Below, in pieces: positions 11,570 through 23,400 of a stretch of DNA of 64,000 nucleotides (position 1 is its first letter; each line of letters starts with the position of its first letter). This DNA comes from Quercus robur (Eukaryota > Streptophyta > Magnoliopsida > Fagales > Fagaceae). A model generated the notes under the pieces. It did no database searches, had not been told where the DNA came from, and worked only from the letters and a program-made list of their open reading frames with translations. The stretch lies in contig NC_065537.1 in NCBI RefSeq assembly GCF_932294415.1, forward strand, positions 434,001 through 498,000, written 5' to 3'. Both the position numbers and the translations under genes were made by a program.

Positions 11570-12494
11570 TTTTAGATCTATTATAGTATTATTTTGCCAT
11601 TTATATTAATAATAATAATGTTATGTTGGGAATTTTAATAAATTTTTATTAGTTCTTATTTAGATCTATTATTGTAGTAATATTTTTCCATTTATATTAA
11701 TAATTAGTCAATGAAATATTTTGTAGATATTTTTGTGGTTTTAGAGTTATTTAAGAAAAACAAAAAGGAGAAAAAAAAAATCAAGAGGTTGATATTGTTT
11801 TTTTTTTGTATTTATAAGAAAAAGAAAAAAGAAAAAAGAAAAAAGAAAAAAAAGAAAAGAGGAGGCATAAAAATAGAGCGAAGAGAGTTTAAGAGCTAGA
11901 GTTTGAGAGCCCGCCGCCTGAGAGAGATTGTGAACTCATCTCTGAACTCAAAAACTGAAAGACACAGAAACAAAGGTAACAAAGGTAGGTTTGGGTACTA
12001 ATGACAAACTCTTTCTTGGTACAATACTAAGCTTTAACACACAAAAAACGCGGTTCCAAAATTACTTTCATTGAATCCAATTCTACTTTCTTGTCTCAAT
12101 TCTTTCGTTTTTTGGTCTTTCTTTTTTATTAATCTTTATTCAAAAGCGGAATCTTTTTCTTTTTGAGAGAAAGAGAGAGAGAGACACGCTCCACAAATCC
12201 CCGCAAAGAAAAGAAAAAAAGTGTAGACTTTGTAAAAACCGCCATTGTGAACAAGGTTACATTTTTCTCTCCGTTCAGACTTTCTGTTTGATAATATTGT
12301 ATATAAAATCCCAAAGGGAGAACTGGGTCTTTCTGGATTACTTAAACCACCGCTATTCTAAACCAGTTTTTTGTTTTTTGTTTTTTGGGTTGTGTGCTTT
12401 TAGAGTTTGTGTAATAATTAATTTTGTGTTATTGTGATTGTTGTTGTTGTTTGGTTTCGTTTGGAAGGAATTGGTATAAAAAGAGAGAGAGAAA
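11570..12494 (+). other. Upstream region and leader of CTP synthase
   Basis: AT-rich DNA, a purine-rich stretch (11755-11890), GA-rich runs (about 12163-12184 and 12481-12492) and no recognised domain. A TATA-like GGTATAAAAAG lies just before the start codon (12473-12483), too close to serve as a normal TATA box for this frame, so transcription probably starts well upstream, near 11900-12300. Confidence 0.4.
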
Positions 12495-15400
12495 ATGAAG
12501 TATATATTGGTGACGGGTGGTGTAGTAAGCGGTCTTGGCAAAGGGGTCACTGCTAGTAGCATTGGACTTCTGCTTATAGCTTGTGGACTTCGTGTAACTT
12601 CAATTAAAATTGGTATACCACTCTTTCATTCTTCATTTTCTCATTTACAGTCATTGCTTTGCATTTGGATTTCAAACAAAAATGGGATTTTTTATATATA
12701 TTAATTATAATGGAAATATGGTGATTTTTGCCCCTTTTCTTATTTAACTTTTGATTGCTAATGAAGTTTTTTAATTAGTGGATTGGCTTAACAACCATAT
12801 TAAGCAGCTATAAGCTTATGCATACCAAGACCATCTATTTCCAGTAATCCTTTTCAGAGGTCTATGGTGCCATTTCCATCAAATAGATATTTTGCTTATA
12901 ATATAAACCAATGTTTCTATTGTAAGGAATCAAATTCTTAATTTTTCATAGAAATGGCAATCCTTTGAGTGCCATTATCTTGTTAAAAGTGTTGATGCTT
13001 AATTTAAATTTACCATCTTGAATGCCAAATTCTTGAAAAAAAAGGTTATGCAGGTCAAGCATGCTTAATGCACTCTCTCTTTTACATGTCACTAAAAGGG
13101 TCATTTCTCATTGCTGGTCCAAACCTTAGTGAGGTATTGGGAGGGAGGTGGCTTGAAAAGGTTCAAACTATATATTTGCATTATTCTTATTATGTTCTAA
13201 ATTGGTTCCATACATGCAGATCCTTACCTGAACACCGATGCGGGGACCATGTCTCCTTTTGAGCATGGGGAGGTATTTGTCTTAGACGATGGCGGTGAGG
13301 TAAGTTAAATTCTGGATTATTTTCTGTTCATCTATTATCATACAGGGTGGGAAAGAACAAATGCATACCAAATATCAGCTTTTCCTAAATAGAATTATAA
13401 ATGCAAGCCAAAGAGTGTTCTGATTCTACTTTGAACCATACTTTCACTGGTTTTATGGGTTATCTGTGTTCATCTCCTATTGTTGAAAGCACATGCATTG
13501 ATGTTCTGATTACTATGCTTTCTCTAAGGAGGGTGTGTGTGTTTCATGTTTTCATTTTATAGAAAGAATATGACTGATTTTTTGTTTTGTTTTGAAGGTG
13601 GACCTTGACCTTGGAAACTATGAACGGTTTTTAGACGTTAAGTTAACCCGTGACAACAATATTACAACTGGAAAAATATATCAGGTATACTGAAATGAAT
13701 TCTCCCACTGTTTGTAGTGAAGTCTACCAATTTGAGTTAGTATGAAAAATCATGTGAGCTCAGTATCCCAGAGAATTATTGCTGTCTTTAATTCTTTGTC
13801 TTGATGTTTAACAGTCTGTTCTTGAGAAGGAGAGAAAAGGAGACTACCTTGGAAAGACTGTCCAGGTCTTTTTGACATTCAACTTCTTTCCTTGTACTAA
13901 GCTTTCCATTTATTATATGGATTCTGAATTTTGTTTTTCCCTTTGCTTTACTCTAGGTTGTTCCACACATTACAGATGCCATTCAAGAGTGGATAGAGCG
14001 TGTTGCAAAAATACCAGTGGATGGACAAGAAGGTCCAGCCGATGTTTGTGTCATTGAATTGGGTGGAACTATAGGTATGTTAAAATATTTTATGTGTATT
14101 AAGATGAGCCCTTCCCTTGTTATTATAAATATTAAAATAAATTTGTCTTGATGCAGGTGACATTGAATCTATGCCATTCATTGAGGCGCTTGGCCAATTT
14201 TCCTACCGTGTAGGTAAGATCAATGAGAGCATCATCTAATTTTGCAGGTTCTTGTAAGTAAAATTGTTTTGAGTTTATTTGAGCTGGTTTTACCCAAGTG
14301 TTTCTGGTATTAGGCCCTGGTAATTTCTGCTTAATTCACGTCAGCCTCGTCCCTGTTCTCAATGTTGTTGGTGAGCAGGTATATAATACATCATTTTTTA
14401 TTTGTGGGGCATACTAGTTCTAAGTTTTGTAAATGTGAATTGCACTTGAGTATAGAATCATTGATTTTGCTGTCTTATATTTTCCAAAAACAGCATGGCT
14501 TTAATTAATAGAGTGCTCAAAATTTTCAATTTATAGAAAACAAAACCTACCCAGCATAGTGTTCGGGGACTTAGAGGAATGGGGTTGACACCAAATATTC
14601 TTGCTTGTCGTAGTACAAAGGTTTCCTTCTTTCCCTCACTTTATTTTTCTTTCAGCAACTTAATTTGACTGCAGTAGTCTCAAAGATCCTTTCTTTCTTT
14701 CTTTTTTCTGTTGTTATGGTTTTGACAGGCACTTGATGAGAATGTTAAGGGGAAACTTGCTCAATTTTGCCATGTGCCGGTAAAATCACCTAGATACTTG
14801 CACATATGCATATGCGCGTGTGCTGGATGTTCTTTCCTTTGCATTTCTCTAAACCATTAGTTACAATATTATTCTAAGAAGAACTGACTTATTTACAGGC
14901 AGAAAATATTGTCACTCTCTATGATGTTCCAAACATATGGCACATTCCCTTGCTATTAAGAGTAAGTAATTTCTTTTATCAATTCTGAAACTGGTTGTGG
15001 TTATAATTGTTGCACGGCAAGAAATTGAAAATCTCTCTCACTCTCTGTCTCTCTCTCTCTCTAAAATAGGATCAGAAGGCACATGAAGCAATCCTGAAAG
15101 AGCTGAACCTTCTAGGGTTTGTCTTTCTAACTCACTCTATTTTTGCTGTGTAATCTGTTTCTTGCTTCTTTCACTGCATCTCTTTTATGGGATTAAAATT
15201 TTGTCAACAATGTTTAAGAGTCTATCTTGTGGCCCATTAACGTTTCTATAATTTCCAGTGTTGCTAGAGAGCCTGCTTTAAAGGAATGGACTGTGAGGAC
15301 AAAAGTTTCTGACACGTTACACAAGCCTGTGGGTCTCAAGCGTCTCATATATGCTTTGGATTGATTTATTGAATAATGTGAAGAATAATGCTCTAACTTC

Positions 15401-18400
15401 CATCTATGTTACAGGTTAGAATTGCCATGGTTGGAAAATACACTGGCCTTTCAGATGCATACCTCTCTGTTTTAAAGGTAAGTTGCTTTATTGTTCGATG
15501 ATTTGGAAATCCAGTTTCCATTAATTATCATAATTATCTTTTTCAATGTCATATTTATGTGTTACTTATTTGTTTACCTCTCCTCTCCCATCTCCCTCCG
15601 TTCCAAACATACTCTTACATTTATCATAGTTCTGCATCCAATCTAATTAATTTAGAGCAATAGTATTTGCATTTCTACAACTTGCATTAACTACTTGTAC
15701 AATTTGAAATAACATATTGTGTATCTGCCCCGGTGTGTATGCATGTGCAAATTTGCCTTTTGATACATGACTATATATTTGTCTTATTTTCTATTTAGTG
15801 CTTGTTAATGTTGAGGGTATTTTTTTTTTCTTCTAATGAAGTTGCTCAATAATGGGTCACACATAATTATACTTTTAGAAAAGCTTGTAAACATTAAAGG
15901 ATAGATTATCATTTGAAGTTAATTGTTTCACATTTTGTATGGTCATATATTTATATTTAATATTTCAATATAGATACTTTCAACAGTTTAGTAACTATTA
16001 TATGCAACTCAAACTGTCTCATTGCAGCAGATGCGTGTTTAGGGATTATATGACTGTAGCTTTGTGGAACAATTATCCATGTAACACCATTTTGAAACAG
16101 CCTACTTGGTCCATATTTCAGATGTGTGTTTACGGTTTATATGCTCCCCACCTCCTGGTGCAGGATAGCAACCTTCTTAATTTTAACTGGACAGATTTGT
16201 CCTTCAATTTACACTTGAAATAAGGCTACTGGGCATATTTGTGCACGCACACAAGGGTTAAAGATATGTATAAACAATTTGCCTTAGTTATCTGGCTGCA
16301 AGGGTTAAAGATAAACCTTTACAATATACCATTCTTTCATGCTACATGGATGTCATGCATACATTTTGTATGTATTAAGTGTTCTTTATTTATTTTTTGT
16401 ACTCATCATGCCAATGAACGGAGCTATAGCTCATAATAATGGGATGGAGGGTGAAATCGTGGGTTCAAGAACCACTAGGTCTGTGCGTGACCAATAAAAA
16501 AACCATACATTTCATGCTTCTAAAGTTGTGACACTTCAGGTCATAATATATAGCTTCTTCTTCCAGGCTCTTTTGCATGCCTCTGTTGCTTGCCGCAGGA
16601 AGCTTGTTGTAGATTGGGTTGCAGCAGGAGAACTTGAAAACATTACTGCAAAAGAGGTGGGTACTGAATTGTACTTATCTTATGCTTGTTTATTGTAAAT
16701 GATTTACAAATTGACTATTATTTCCTAATACTTGCAGGCCCCTGATGTTTATAAGGCAGCATGGGATCTTTTGAAGGTGATTCTACTTGAAGAATTGATT
16801 GCCTTATAATAATCTTCTGTTTCTATGTACATTACATTGAATTTATAAATTAATGTAGATTTATTTTGCCCATTACCCTTCTAAACAGTCTTCCATTGCA
16901 GGGTGCTGATGGTGTTCTTGTTCCAGGAGGGTTTGGTGATAGAGGAGTGCAAGGGAAAATTCTTGCAGCAAAATATGCTCGAGAGAATAATGTTCCGTAC
17001 CTAGGTATCTGTCTTGGGATGCAAATTGCTGTCATTGAGTTTGCACAATCTGTTCTTGGTTTGCACGATGCCGACAGTACTGAGTTTAATACTGAAACAA
17101 CAAATCCTTGTGTAATATTTATGCCAGAGGTAAGTAATTGTAAAAGAGTTTAAGTTAAGTGTGTGTGTTTGTGTGTGTATAAATCTTTGTATGGTAATCA
17201 ATGTTCAATCTAGTTAAGCTAGTGTCTGTACTACTTACTAGGGTTCAAAAACTCATATGGGAGGTACTATGCGCCTGGGATCAAGGAGGACTTACTTCAA
17301 TGTTCCTGATTGCATATCTGCAAAGTTGTAAGGACTTCAGACTGACTTAAGATTGCATGAATTCATATGCCACTCACACTTCACAACTTGCTTGGGGTAT
17401 CCTTTAATAATGATAAATGTGCTTTGTATTCAATAATTTTTCTCCATATAGGAACTTATGATAACACCATATCACATGATTATATAAATGGATCCTCATC
17501 AAACATTCTCAGCTCTAACCTGGCAATATGATTTGGAATTATGTTTAGGTATGGGAATGTAGATTTTGTTGATGAGCGACATCGGCATAGATATGAGGTA
17601 AATTTCTCCACTGTCTTACATGGTCAAGGCTTACACTCTTTATCAAAAAGATGCAGTATATACTACACTCCTGATTGAGTAGTCACTAGAAATTATTGAT
17701 GGTGTACAGGTCAATCCAAATATGATATCACAACTTGAAAATGCTGGTCTATCATTTGTTGGCAAAGATGAAACTAGTCAGCGCATGGAGGTAAGTATTG
17801 TAGCAGGAGATGTCATACTGTATTCTATATAAATTAACTTTATGGGGTTGAACCAGATACTAGAATCTTCAGTTCTTCAACTTCATATTTATTTTTATTT
17901 ATAGTAAGTATGAGCATTTTATTGGTATAATGAATGCAGATTATTGAGTTGCCCAGTCATCCGTACTTTGTTGGTGTTCAGTTCCATCCTGAATTTAAGT
18001 CAAGACCTGGGAAACCGTCTGCACTGTTCTTAGGTACTTCTAAATCCCAATTGTTGATTTCATTAGCATCTCTCTCCCTTTTAACCAAGTGCTGATGCAA
18101 GGCAAGTACTAATAAAATTATTTGATAAGTTGGTGATTGTTACTAAAAGGTTGAGCCAGTACTTTATGTCAACAATGCATTGATTTATAGATTATTTCCA
18201 ACCTTCATCATCTACATAGTAAATATGCACCTTTGTGAACACTTGGCATATAAAATATGCACCTTTGTGCCTGGTCCCCAAAAATGGGACTATACTTGTT
18301 CATTTTTTCTCATGTAGCATCTGCAAATAGAAATATTTCCTCGTTATGTACTGTTAGTCATCATTTATGTTTGCTATAAAAGTATAAATATGCCCTATTC

Positions 18401-18761
18401 ACTAAATGGCTAGAATTCAATGGCTTTACTTCATGAATGTGCATCTGTAATAATGGGCTGATATAAATTCTATGTCATGTTTACAGGACTAATTGCAGCA
18501 GCATGTAAGAACTTGGAGAATTTTCTACATGATAATGGGCACATAAGAAAGTCAGTGACCAATGGGATGAGTAATGGACACTCAATGGTGAAAACCCACA
18601 TAAATGGAGGCACAATTAAGTCTTCCAATGGTCCTGTACATGGTGTGTATAGCAATGGTAATGGTCATGGTCATGGTCATGGTCATAGCAATGGTAATGG
18701 TCATGGTCATAGCAATGGTCATGGCAATGGTAATGGCGTGCACTTGGAAGGAAGTTACTGA
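12495..18761 (+). CDS. CTP synthase (glutamine-hydrolysing)
   Basis: It makes CTP from UTP, ATP and glutamine in the cytosol. Twenty-one exons join in frame to 631 residues: 12495-12612, 13220-13299, 13598-13684, 13815-13865, 13957-14074, 14157-14213, 14314-14378, 14537-14620, 14729-14779, 14899-14961, 15070-15116, 15259-15328, 15415-15477, 16567-16656, 16738-16776, 16902-17129, 17242-17327, 17549-17597, 17710-17790, 17940-18033, 18487-18761. The N-terminal amidoligase domain begins [20 protein letters not shown] with its P-loop. The C-terminal class I glutaminase has the nucleophile in GICLGMQ (about Cys398) and the His/Glu pair in FHPEF (about 525 and 527), so the catalytic set looks whole. 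The usual length is 560-600; the excess is a low-complexity Asn/Gly/His tail at about 595-625. Arabidopsis has several paralogues, so no symbol is given. It is convergent with the ABC transporter gene. Confidence 0.95.
16425..16505 (+). mobile_element. Short tRNA-derived SINE in CTP synthase intron 13
   Basis: It shows an A-box-like TATAGCTCATAAT, the word GGAGGGTGAAATCGTGGGTTC containing a B box, and an A-rich tail after GTGCGTGACCAATAAAAA. The same word order appears in the minus-strand SINE at about 38415-38545. No clear target duplication was found. Confidence 0.5.
18655..18737 (+). repeat. In-frame minisatellite coding the His/Gly/Asn tail of CTP synthase
   Basis: Repeats of GGTCAT and of AGCAATGGTAATGGTCATGG run in frame, coding runs of Gly-His and Ser-Asn-Gly. 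The repeat makes the last part of the protein low complexity and likely to vary in length. It is part of the final exon. Confidence 0.9.
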
Positions 18762-20345
18762 TTCTCTTATAGCAGTTTCTTCCGCACGCGTCCTTCTCTC
18801 AAAAGGGCTTTTTGGTAGCCATCGGTTTTGTCTGTACAGCTGTTGAGGATGGGTAGAAGTTTTAGCTTGGGAGATGTCTTTTGGATGAGGGGGGTGGTGG
18901 TGGTGGTGGTGGTGGTTAAGTCTTTTGAATGACGGCTTATGTTTCCAAGAAGTATATGCTGAAGTTGTAAAATTAATTTTGTTGGACTGAGTTTCCTATT
19001 TTCGCGAGGACAAAACTTGCTGGCTATGGAAAAGAAAAAGAGATGTATGGACTAGTTTCTAATACATGAGAGCAAATCGTTTTTTTTTTTTTTTTTATAT
19101 ATATTTTGTTATGCATCGACTATACGTTTTTGCCATGATTGAAAATCACTAGGAAGTGTACGTGCAAATGTGCAATAGTAACATTACTTGATTTTTAAGT
19201 CGCATGGCATAGAACAGTTTTTGCAACTTGAAGTTTTGTAAGAGAAACAAAAATTGGATATGGTTGTTAAAAGGGACCCCTTTTTTTTTCTTCTATAGAA
19301 ACTAGTTCCTAGGCCCTCTTTAAGGGCCAGTACCGCCAGTTTTGAAAGAGAAACATGAAGTGGATATATGGTTTGTTAAAGGGACATTTTTTCTAATAGA
19401 GTCCTTGTAAGGGCCACTAGTGTCAATTTTAAAACAGAAACATGAGGTGGATATATGGTTGTTAAAGGGACAGATTTTCTATAGAAAAAAGCTCCTAGGC
19501 CCCTCTAAGGGCCACCCTTTCATATTAAATTAGGACTAGTTATTGTTTCAGAGGCCGAGGAGCCATTAGGCCCCCCCTGCCCTCTATCCGTCAGGTAACC
19601 CCCCATACACATGGCGCTTGCAAGTTCGATACCATTTGTCTCGATATGAGAGAGCATCATATCCAAAAATGATTTTTCCTTCAAGAATTCATCTTAATCA
19701 CATATATATAAGCTTAAATGACCTATTGCTTGTCCGCCGCACGTGTTGCATTTATCCCACACTCACTCATTTCCAATTAGACAACCTAGTGCTTGTCCGA
19801 TGTGGGATCTAGCACATGACCACACAACTCATCCAATTAGACACTCACAATCTGGATATCATAATTAATGACCTGATTCATTGAAATTTTAACCTACAAC
19901 AGTACATGAAAAGACAGGATGGAAGAATTTGGGACCCCAAGTCAAGCCATCTCCCTTGAACTCGATGATACAGAATTTGCAATACCAAAAACTTGGCATT
20001 AGAATCTTGGACCAACCGTCCAAGAAAGGAATACGAAATCCTCACCCCACTTTTAAAAAGAACAAAGAAATAATGATAAAGGTGGGACTCCATCTAGGTC
20101 TCTGTTAAGCCACTAGAGACGTTAAGGTGGAAAATAGAGAATTCATTGAAAGTGGAAGAGGAAAATTTGAATAACTGCTTGAAAACATAGTGGCTATAAG
20201 TATATACAGGCATGGACGTATATGACCAGGTAATTCAACTGCCATTTTCAAGTACAAATCTCAATTTAGAATTCTCCTTCCCATTTTGGAGCATTGAAGC
20301 CACCTTACAAAAGACAGCAAACAACACTGAATAATTTCCAGGAAG
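18762..20345. other. Convergent spacer between CTP synthase and the ABC transporter gene
   Basis: Contains the CTP synthase 3' UTR with a (GGT)n run at 18892-18917, a T tract (19080-19096) and a three-unit tandem repeat at 19238-19520. Beyond 19540 there is short repetitive-looking DNA (for example GTCCGATGTGGGATC near 19796), but no element could be bounded. Confidence 0.5.
19238..19520. repeat. Three-unit tandem repeat, unit about 90-97 bp
   Basis: Each unit carries AGAGAAACA or a close variant, GGATATATGGTTGTTAAAGGG, a T-rich gap, CTATAGAAA or close variants, CCTAGGCC and TAAGGGCCA. Units begin near 19238, 19340 and 19430. Function unknown; it lies downstream of CTP synthase. Confidence 0.75.
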
Positions 20346-20493
20346 CCCACAATTATAGCTTCAATTTATTATACACTGTGTCACGATTAATCAATTCAAT
20401 GTGCCAGTTGTGCTGCGTACCCACAATTATAGCTTCAATTTATTATACACAGTGTCACGATTAATCAATTCAATGTGCCAGTTGTGCTGCATA
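20346..20493. repeat. 74-bp direct tandem duplication across the ABC transporter stop codon
   Basis: Two copies begin CCCACAATTATAGCTTCAAT at 20346 and 20420, with only about three differences. The second copy (20420-20493) contains the last 22 codons and stop of the minus-strand ABC transporter, so the first copy lies just downstream in its 3' UTR and repeats the end of the coding sequence. Confidence 0.95.
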
Positions 20494-23400
20494 TTATTGG
20501 GGTCTGTTGTGGATATACGTAAGTTCCTGTTGTGGTAGTCATAAAGAGTTCGCCGATGGCCAATGCTAATATATGTGATGCCTGCTGCTCCAATCTGCTG
20601 GTATAAATGAGCCTGCAAACAGAAGCACAACCATTAAAATCTCAAGTTGAATTGAAGAGGGATCATGCCATCTTAACTCAACTCAACAACCTCTTGGCTG
20701 CCTGAAATATTAGCAGCCTAGTAGTCTTGACTTCAAATGTACACACAAGTTTGATTTGCATGTGTGGAGTACAAGCAAACAGCAATTCCGCCACCATAAT
20801 TTCTTCCATACTTCCAGTGGATCCATATCTCCTTGTCTAGTATTTACACATATAGTAAAAAACTTGGAATCTCCTAAAAAATCACTTAACTAGTAGTCCA
20901 CAGGATCCATATTTACTGGACAGGAAAGGTATATTACTTTAAACAAAGACATCTTTCAATTCCCACATAGGGAGAATAAAGCAATGTGGTGCATTCCTTA
21001 ATCTAAAAATAAAACTTGCATTGTAAAATAGAAGATTAAAAATCCATGATACCTCATTGGCTTCATCTAAAGCACTGGTAGATTCATCCAATAGAACCAA
21101 TTTTGGTTTTGAAAGCAAAAGACGTGCAAAAGCAAGTCGTTGCTGCTCTCCAAGTGAAAGAACACTAGACCATTCACATGTTGAATCCAGACTACCAAAA
21201 CGAGGCAATATATAGCCAAGACGAACATCCTCTAAGGCCTGTATTAGATCATCGTTTGTGGGCTTAATAGGTTTCTCAATTTCATTTCCTGAGATTTGTG
21301 CACGCATCAAGAAAGGCAGTAAACCTGAAACAAATTTGATTACACTCAAAACATCAAACTTGAGAATGCTTAAACAAAAAGGACTTGATACATGGCAAAG
21401 ATGAGTAGCCAAAGGATATAAAATCACTCAATATAATAATTAGATAAATCAACATGGCATGTTTTTTGTCAATTAGTGTATAAGCTAATATAGAAAGCAT
21501 AGAGGTATCTGAACTCTTAAGGTCTTTGTTAGTACATCAATGTATGATGTGTTTGATATACATTGTTGGTCCACTTTCTAATAGCTTAAGCTTTTAGGAC
21601 AAGCGGTTTAAAACAGAGCATCGGAGCCTTGGCTATCAACGAAGTCTTCAGATTGAATCCTAATAATCGAAGTAACCGCTGTTTGTTCTAATTATTTTTC
21701 AGTGTTTATGACTCTGTGGAGGGCCCACATTTAGTTCATGGTGTTGGATGTGCTTGCACATTTAGGAGATGAATTATAATGTATAAGCTTAAAATGCATT
21801 GTTGAACACATTTCTTATCAAGGTAAGCTTTTTGTACAATCATTGTCTAACACTCTTTGATCATAATCCAATATCCTATAGCAAAGATCCATCAATTACC
21901 ATTTACCATATATATTTAACTAAGAATTTTTTATTTCCACTTTCTTGTTCAAATGTCCTTCAAATTACAAACGAATTGAGCAGAAAATGCTAGAGATATT
22001 ATCTACTATAGTTTTTAACATTTGAAATTAAAAAATAAAAAAATAATTACATACCAGTTGGTTTAGCACTATCTGAGTTGGCAACTGCATCTTCAGCCCA
22101 CATAGGATAAAGCAATTGCTGACGAAGTGTTCCCAAAACCATATACGGTCTTTGAGGAAGGAAAAATATGCCTCTAGAATTTCTATTTATGTGTCTTTTA
22201 AGTTCCCCATGTGTATCATGTATTGTATTTGCTTCAGGAAGATCCCCATCTGAAGAAATTGATGACTGAGGATATTGCCCATCATCTACATAGAATGTGA
22301 CTCTTCCTCTTCCAGTACTCCAAAGACCAGCCAAAGCTCTTAACAAGGAAGTCTTACCACTCCCGCTAGGCCCTGTTACCTGTTAGCACAGGTACATACC
22401 AGTATATGTCTTCAACACCCATAAGCTTGCAGAGGTTAGTCCCATCCCCCGCCCCCAACCCCCCCCCCCCCCCCCCCCCCCCAAAAATAAAAAAATAAAA
22501 TAAAACAAACCACTCACCAGCAAATGATCCTTCTCATTGATCACCAATGATAAGTCTCTAACCAGTGTAGCTTTGCTTGGAGTCCGTAGGGTCAAATTCT
22601 CTATATCCAGTAACTTGTCTTTGGGCATTGATCCATTAGACTCCAGTACAGGTGAACTTCTAACACTATTGTATACAAGACATATCTCTTCTGAGGGGTC
22701 AGAAAGACTTTTAGAGCTGCTGCTATCTAAAATGTCATCAAATTCACCTGCATATGTGGAGGGCCAAGTCTGTTATCATTAGGTAAATAAGCATTCAAAT
22801 TCAAAGATCTACGGCTACCCCATAGAGGATTCCCAATTTCACCAAGTCATGCGAAATGGATCGCACATTTGAGAATACCTTGAATCATTGATAAATTTAT
22901 GAATGTGTGACTTTTTTTTTTTCAGATAATAGCTGAAAAAAAAAAGTGTATAGGAAAAAAAAAATCTCACACGGTGACATTGACATGCTTTTATCCCATT
23001 ACACTAGATATCCATGGTGAACTCCAGGAACCCAAAGGGATAAGAATAAGCACAGCAAGCTTTCCAGACATGGTATATCTATAGCAGAGTAAAAAATGCA
23101 CCCATGTTTCCCCAAATCTTGTATCTTATCCCTTTTTCATTGAGATTTCCAAGCACTATGGGCCACATGGGTAGCTCACTTAACAGTGTTGTAATTGCTC
23201 AAAGATGTAATGGAGCCTAATTATAAAAGGAAAAAAAAGGACCAAAGTACAGCACCTAGTCGATCAATGACAGCTGAAAATGCGCTGATAGACTGAAACT
23301 GGTAAACAATGAGAGAGAAGTCTCCAAGGATATGATTGAAAGCAGATACTGACTGATTAATGACACCAAACTCAATTTTTCCTGAAAAGTACATGGGCGC

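Noticed and set aside
12468-12485. GGTATAAAAAG as a TATA box for CTP synthase
   Set aside because: It ends about 11 bases before the start codon, leaving no room for a normal leader.
12129-12562. Minus-strand open frames around the CTP synthase start
   Set aside because: Low-complexity, antisense to the leader and first exon; no recognised domain.
18604-18846. Plus-strand frame rich in Met-Val repeats
   Set aside because: It is the GGTCAT minisatellite of CTP synthase read in another frame.
21590-21800. Possible TRIM or tRNA-like relic in ABCD2 intron 7 (ACAGAGCATCGGAGCC, AGATTGAATCC)
   Set aside because: Words recall a primer-binding site or a B box, but no paired direct repeats or target duplication could be placed.
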